A stretch of 6,856 nt of DNA from assembly GCA_016222925.1 (NCBI GenBank), contig JACRQB010000112.1:1-6856 (forward strand). The letters are read 5' to 3'. Positions 6,109 through 6,856 of the stretch are shown here, piece by piece (the stretch's first letter is position 1; every line of letters begins with the position of its first letter). Origin of the DNA: Nitrospirota bacterium. GTDB taxonomy: Bacteria; Nitrospirota; Nitrospiria; Nitrospirales; Nitrospiraceae. Position numbers and translations under genes: made by a program. The notes below the pieces were generated by a model. That model was not told where the DNA came from. It did not search any database and saw only the letters and a program-made list of their open reading frames with translations.

Positions 6109-6323
6109 TAGGCTGCGAAAAAATTGTTCGATGTCGTCAGACGGCCAGAAATTTCCATCTGGCGAAGAGGTCAGGCATAGCCCCTTTTCATCGGACTACC
6201 CATCGCCTGTGTGAACAGGTGTTTATCCAGGCGGTACGTTGAGCTTCTGAGCCCGCTTCGCCGACTTTGCGAGGCGAGCGATGCAAGAACGCCGCTGGCG
6301 GACTTTTTCAGCAAGCTGCTTAG
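6105..6323. repeat. Intergenic repeat-like element with imperfect terminal inverted repeats (MITE-like)
   Basis: The left end, CTAGTAGGCTGCGAAAAAAT (6105-6124), matches imperfectly the reverse complement of the right end (6302-6323), which reads CTAAGCAGCTTGCTGAAAAA then GT. The interior holds several dyads: GCCAGA/TCTGGC (6144-6149, 6158-6163), CCTGT/ACAGG (6206-6219) and CGCTTCGCC/GGCGAGCG (6254-6280). There is no believable coding sequence. The right part, with a 'gatgcaagaacgccgctggc' block next to 'ggactttttcagca', resembles a dispersed intergenic repeat I recall from Nitrospira genomes. That recollection is unverified. It directly abuts the response regulator stop codon. Confidence 0.45.
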
Positions 6324-6487
6324 GCCCGCAGGTCTTCTCCCCCTCTGCCCCCGACACCCCCTCTGGCATTGGAAGCCTCATAGGCTCTATACTATAGTTT
6401 AGGTTGATGTTTTAAGTTTGACCTACCTGCGATGCGTCACGGACTAATCCAGTCGTTTCATCTGACAGGGCACCAGAGCTCTTCCCT
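6324..6487. other. Non-coding leader region upstream of the PAS-domain gene
   Basis: Together with the repeat on its left this makes about 380 bases with no credible gene. The first part is C-rich on the plus strand (6337-6364), then an AT-rich segment contains the candidate promoter. Upstream of the ATG at 6488, the PAS gene frame meets a TGA at 6419-6421 and offers no earlier ATG, GTG or TTG. Nothing RNA-like was recognised. Confidence 0.5.
6369..6398 (+). promoter_or_regulatory. Possible promoter of the PAS-domain gene
   Basis: TTGGAA (6369-6374; 4/6) is followed after 18 bp by TATAGT (6393-6398; 5/6). The -10 lies within the 8-bp palindrome ACTATAGT (6391-6398). A second option is TTGACC (6418-6423) with a poor -10 near 6443. 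Both are consensus matches only. Confidence 0.3.
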
Positions 6488-6856
6488 ATGAGGACGCCGC
6501 TGGATACCGATCGCTCAATGTCCACCGAACTGGTCGATCTCTGCCGCCAAGTTCTTGAATTGCAGCAGGCATTGGCTCAGGTGGAACACACCTGTGGCTC
6601 AGAACACGCATCGGCGCTTAGCGCCGCCCAGGCAGGCACGTGGGAGTGGGACGGCCGTACGAATCGTGTCCTCTGGTCGCCGGAGACCGAGAAAATCTTC
6701 GGCATCCCGCCTGGTTCCTTTAACGGAACATATGAGAGATTCTTCGCGCTCGTGCATCCAGACGACCGTCAACGGCTACAGGCTGCCATTGCGAAGGCCG
6801 TTGAAGACCGCACCCCTTACAGAATCGAACATCGCATCATCCCACCGGAAGAATCT
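6488..6856 (+). CDS. PAS-domain signalling protein, probably a sensor histidine kinase, 3'-truncated by the window edge
   Basis: An open frame of 123 codons runs off the window without a stop. After a polar, probably helical lead-in (residues 1-45), residues about 49-118 form a PAS_3-type fold: AGTWEWDGRTNRVLWSPETE, then KIFGIPPGSF, then FFALVHPDDRQRLQAAIAKA, then YRIEHRI. The W-E-W-D start and the V-H-P-D-D-R helix are hallmarks of that family. PAS modules of this type usually precede histidine kinase or GGDEF output domains, but the output domain lies beyond the window, so the kinase call is inference. ATG 6488 is the first possible start after an in-frame stop at 6419. ATG 6518 is an alternative, and neither has a strong ribosome binding site. 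It lies downstream of the kinase/regulator pair, separated by the repeat element, and could have been part of the same signalling cluster. Confidence 0.8.
   Translation, partial: MRTPLDTDRSMSTELVDLCRQVLELQQALAQVEHTCGSEHASALSAAQAGTWEWDGRTNRVLWSPETEKIFGIPPGSFNGTYERFFALVHPDDRQRLQAAIAKAVEDRTPYRIEHRIIPPEES

Noticed and set aside
6144..6163. Hairpin GCCAGA/TCTGGC after the response regulator as a Rho-independent terminator
   Set aside because: The stem is only six pairs with an eight-base loop and no T-run follows. It is better explained as part of the repeat.
6211..6402. A 63-codon plus-strand open frame in the intergenic region
   Set aside because: It runs through the repeat element and a C-rich tract, with low-complexity Leu/Arg/Pro translation and no ribosome binding site.

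Overview
The window looks like chromosome from a Gram-negative, moderately GC-rich bacterium. My best guess is a Nitrospira-like member of Nitrospirota. This rests on the style of the UvrC, NarL-type and LuxR/LuxI proteins, and on an intergenic repeat near 6105-6323 that I recall from such genomes. It is inference from memory, not a database result. An outer-membrane FadL-type barrel confirms a two-membrane envelope.

Layout. Bases 2-1510 (+) hold the 3' five-sixths or so of uvrC, cut by the window edge. Convergent to it, 24 bp away, is a FadL/OmpP1-family barrel gene on the minus strand (1535-2777). It is broken: an intact signal peptide lies in one frame, the barrel lies in another, and the hatch-coding part between them is gone. 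A 174-bp divergent intergenic region (2778-2951) leads into an intact LuxR-type acyl-homoserine-lactone (AHL) receptor (2952-3764, +). Facing it is a LuxI-type AHL synthase on the minus strand (3813-4428). That gene is also broken: its catalytic N-terminal half is perfect, but about 25-30 codons of the acyl-chain-binding half are missing and the C-terminal tail is in a different frame. A 202-bp divergent intergenic region (4429-4630) follows and carries a perfect 10-bp-arm inverted repeat that fits the lux-box pattern CTG-N10-CAG. To its right is a translationally coupled pair: a soluble NarL/DesK-type histidine kinase (4631-5431) and a NarL-type response regulator (5428-6108). Then comes a repeat-rich, gene-free stretch (6109-6487) and the start of a PAS-domain protein (6488 to the window edge), probably another signalling kinase.

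How the parts may work together. The locus reads as a quorum-sensing module wired to a two-component system: LuxR receptor, LuxI synthase, a lux box shared by luxI and the kinase/regulator pair, and possibly a FadL channel for hydrophobic signals. In this copy the receptor, the box and the two-component pair are intact, while the synthase and the barrel are both decayed. If the sequence is correct, the cell may listen to AHLs made by others, or by another synthase, without making them here. If the two breaks are assembly errors, the locus is a complete AHL circuit that controls a NarL-type kinase/regulator.
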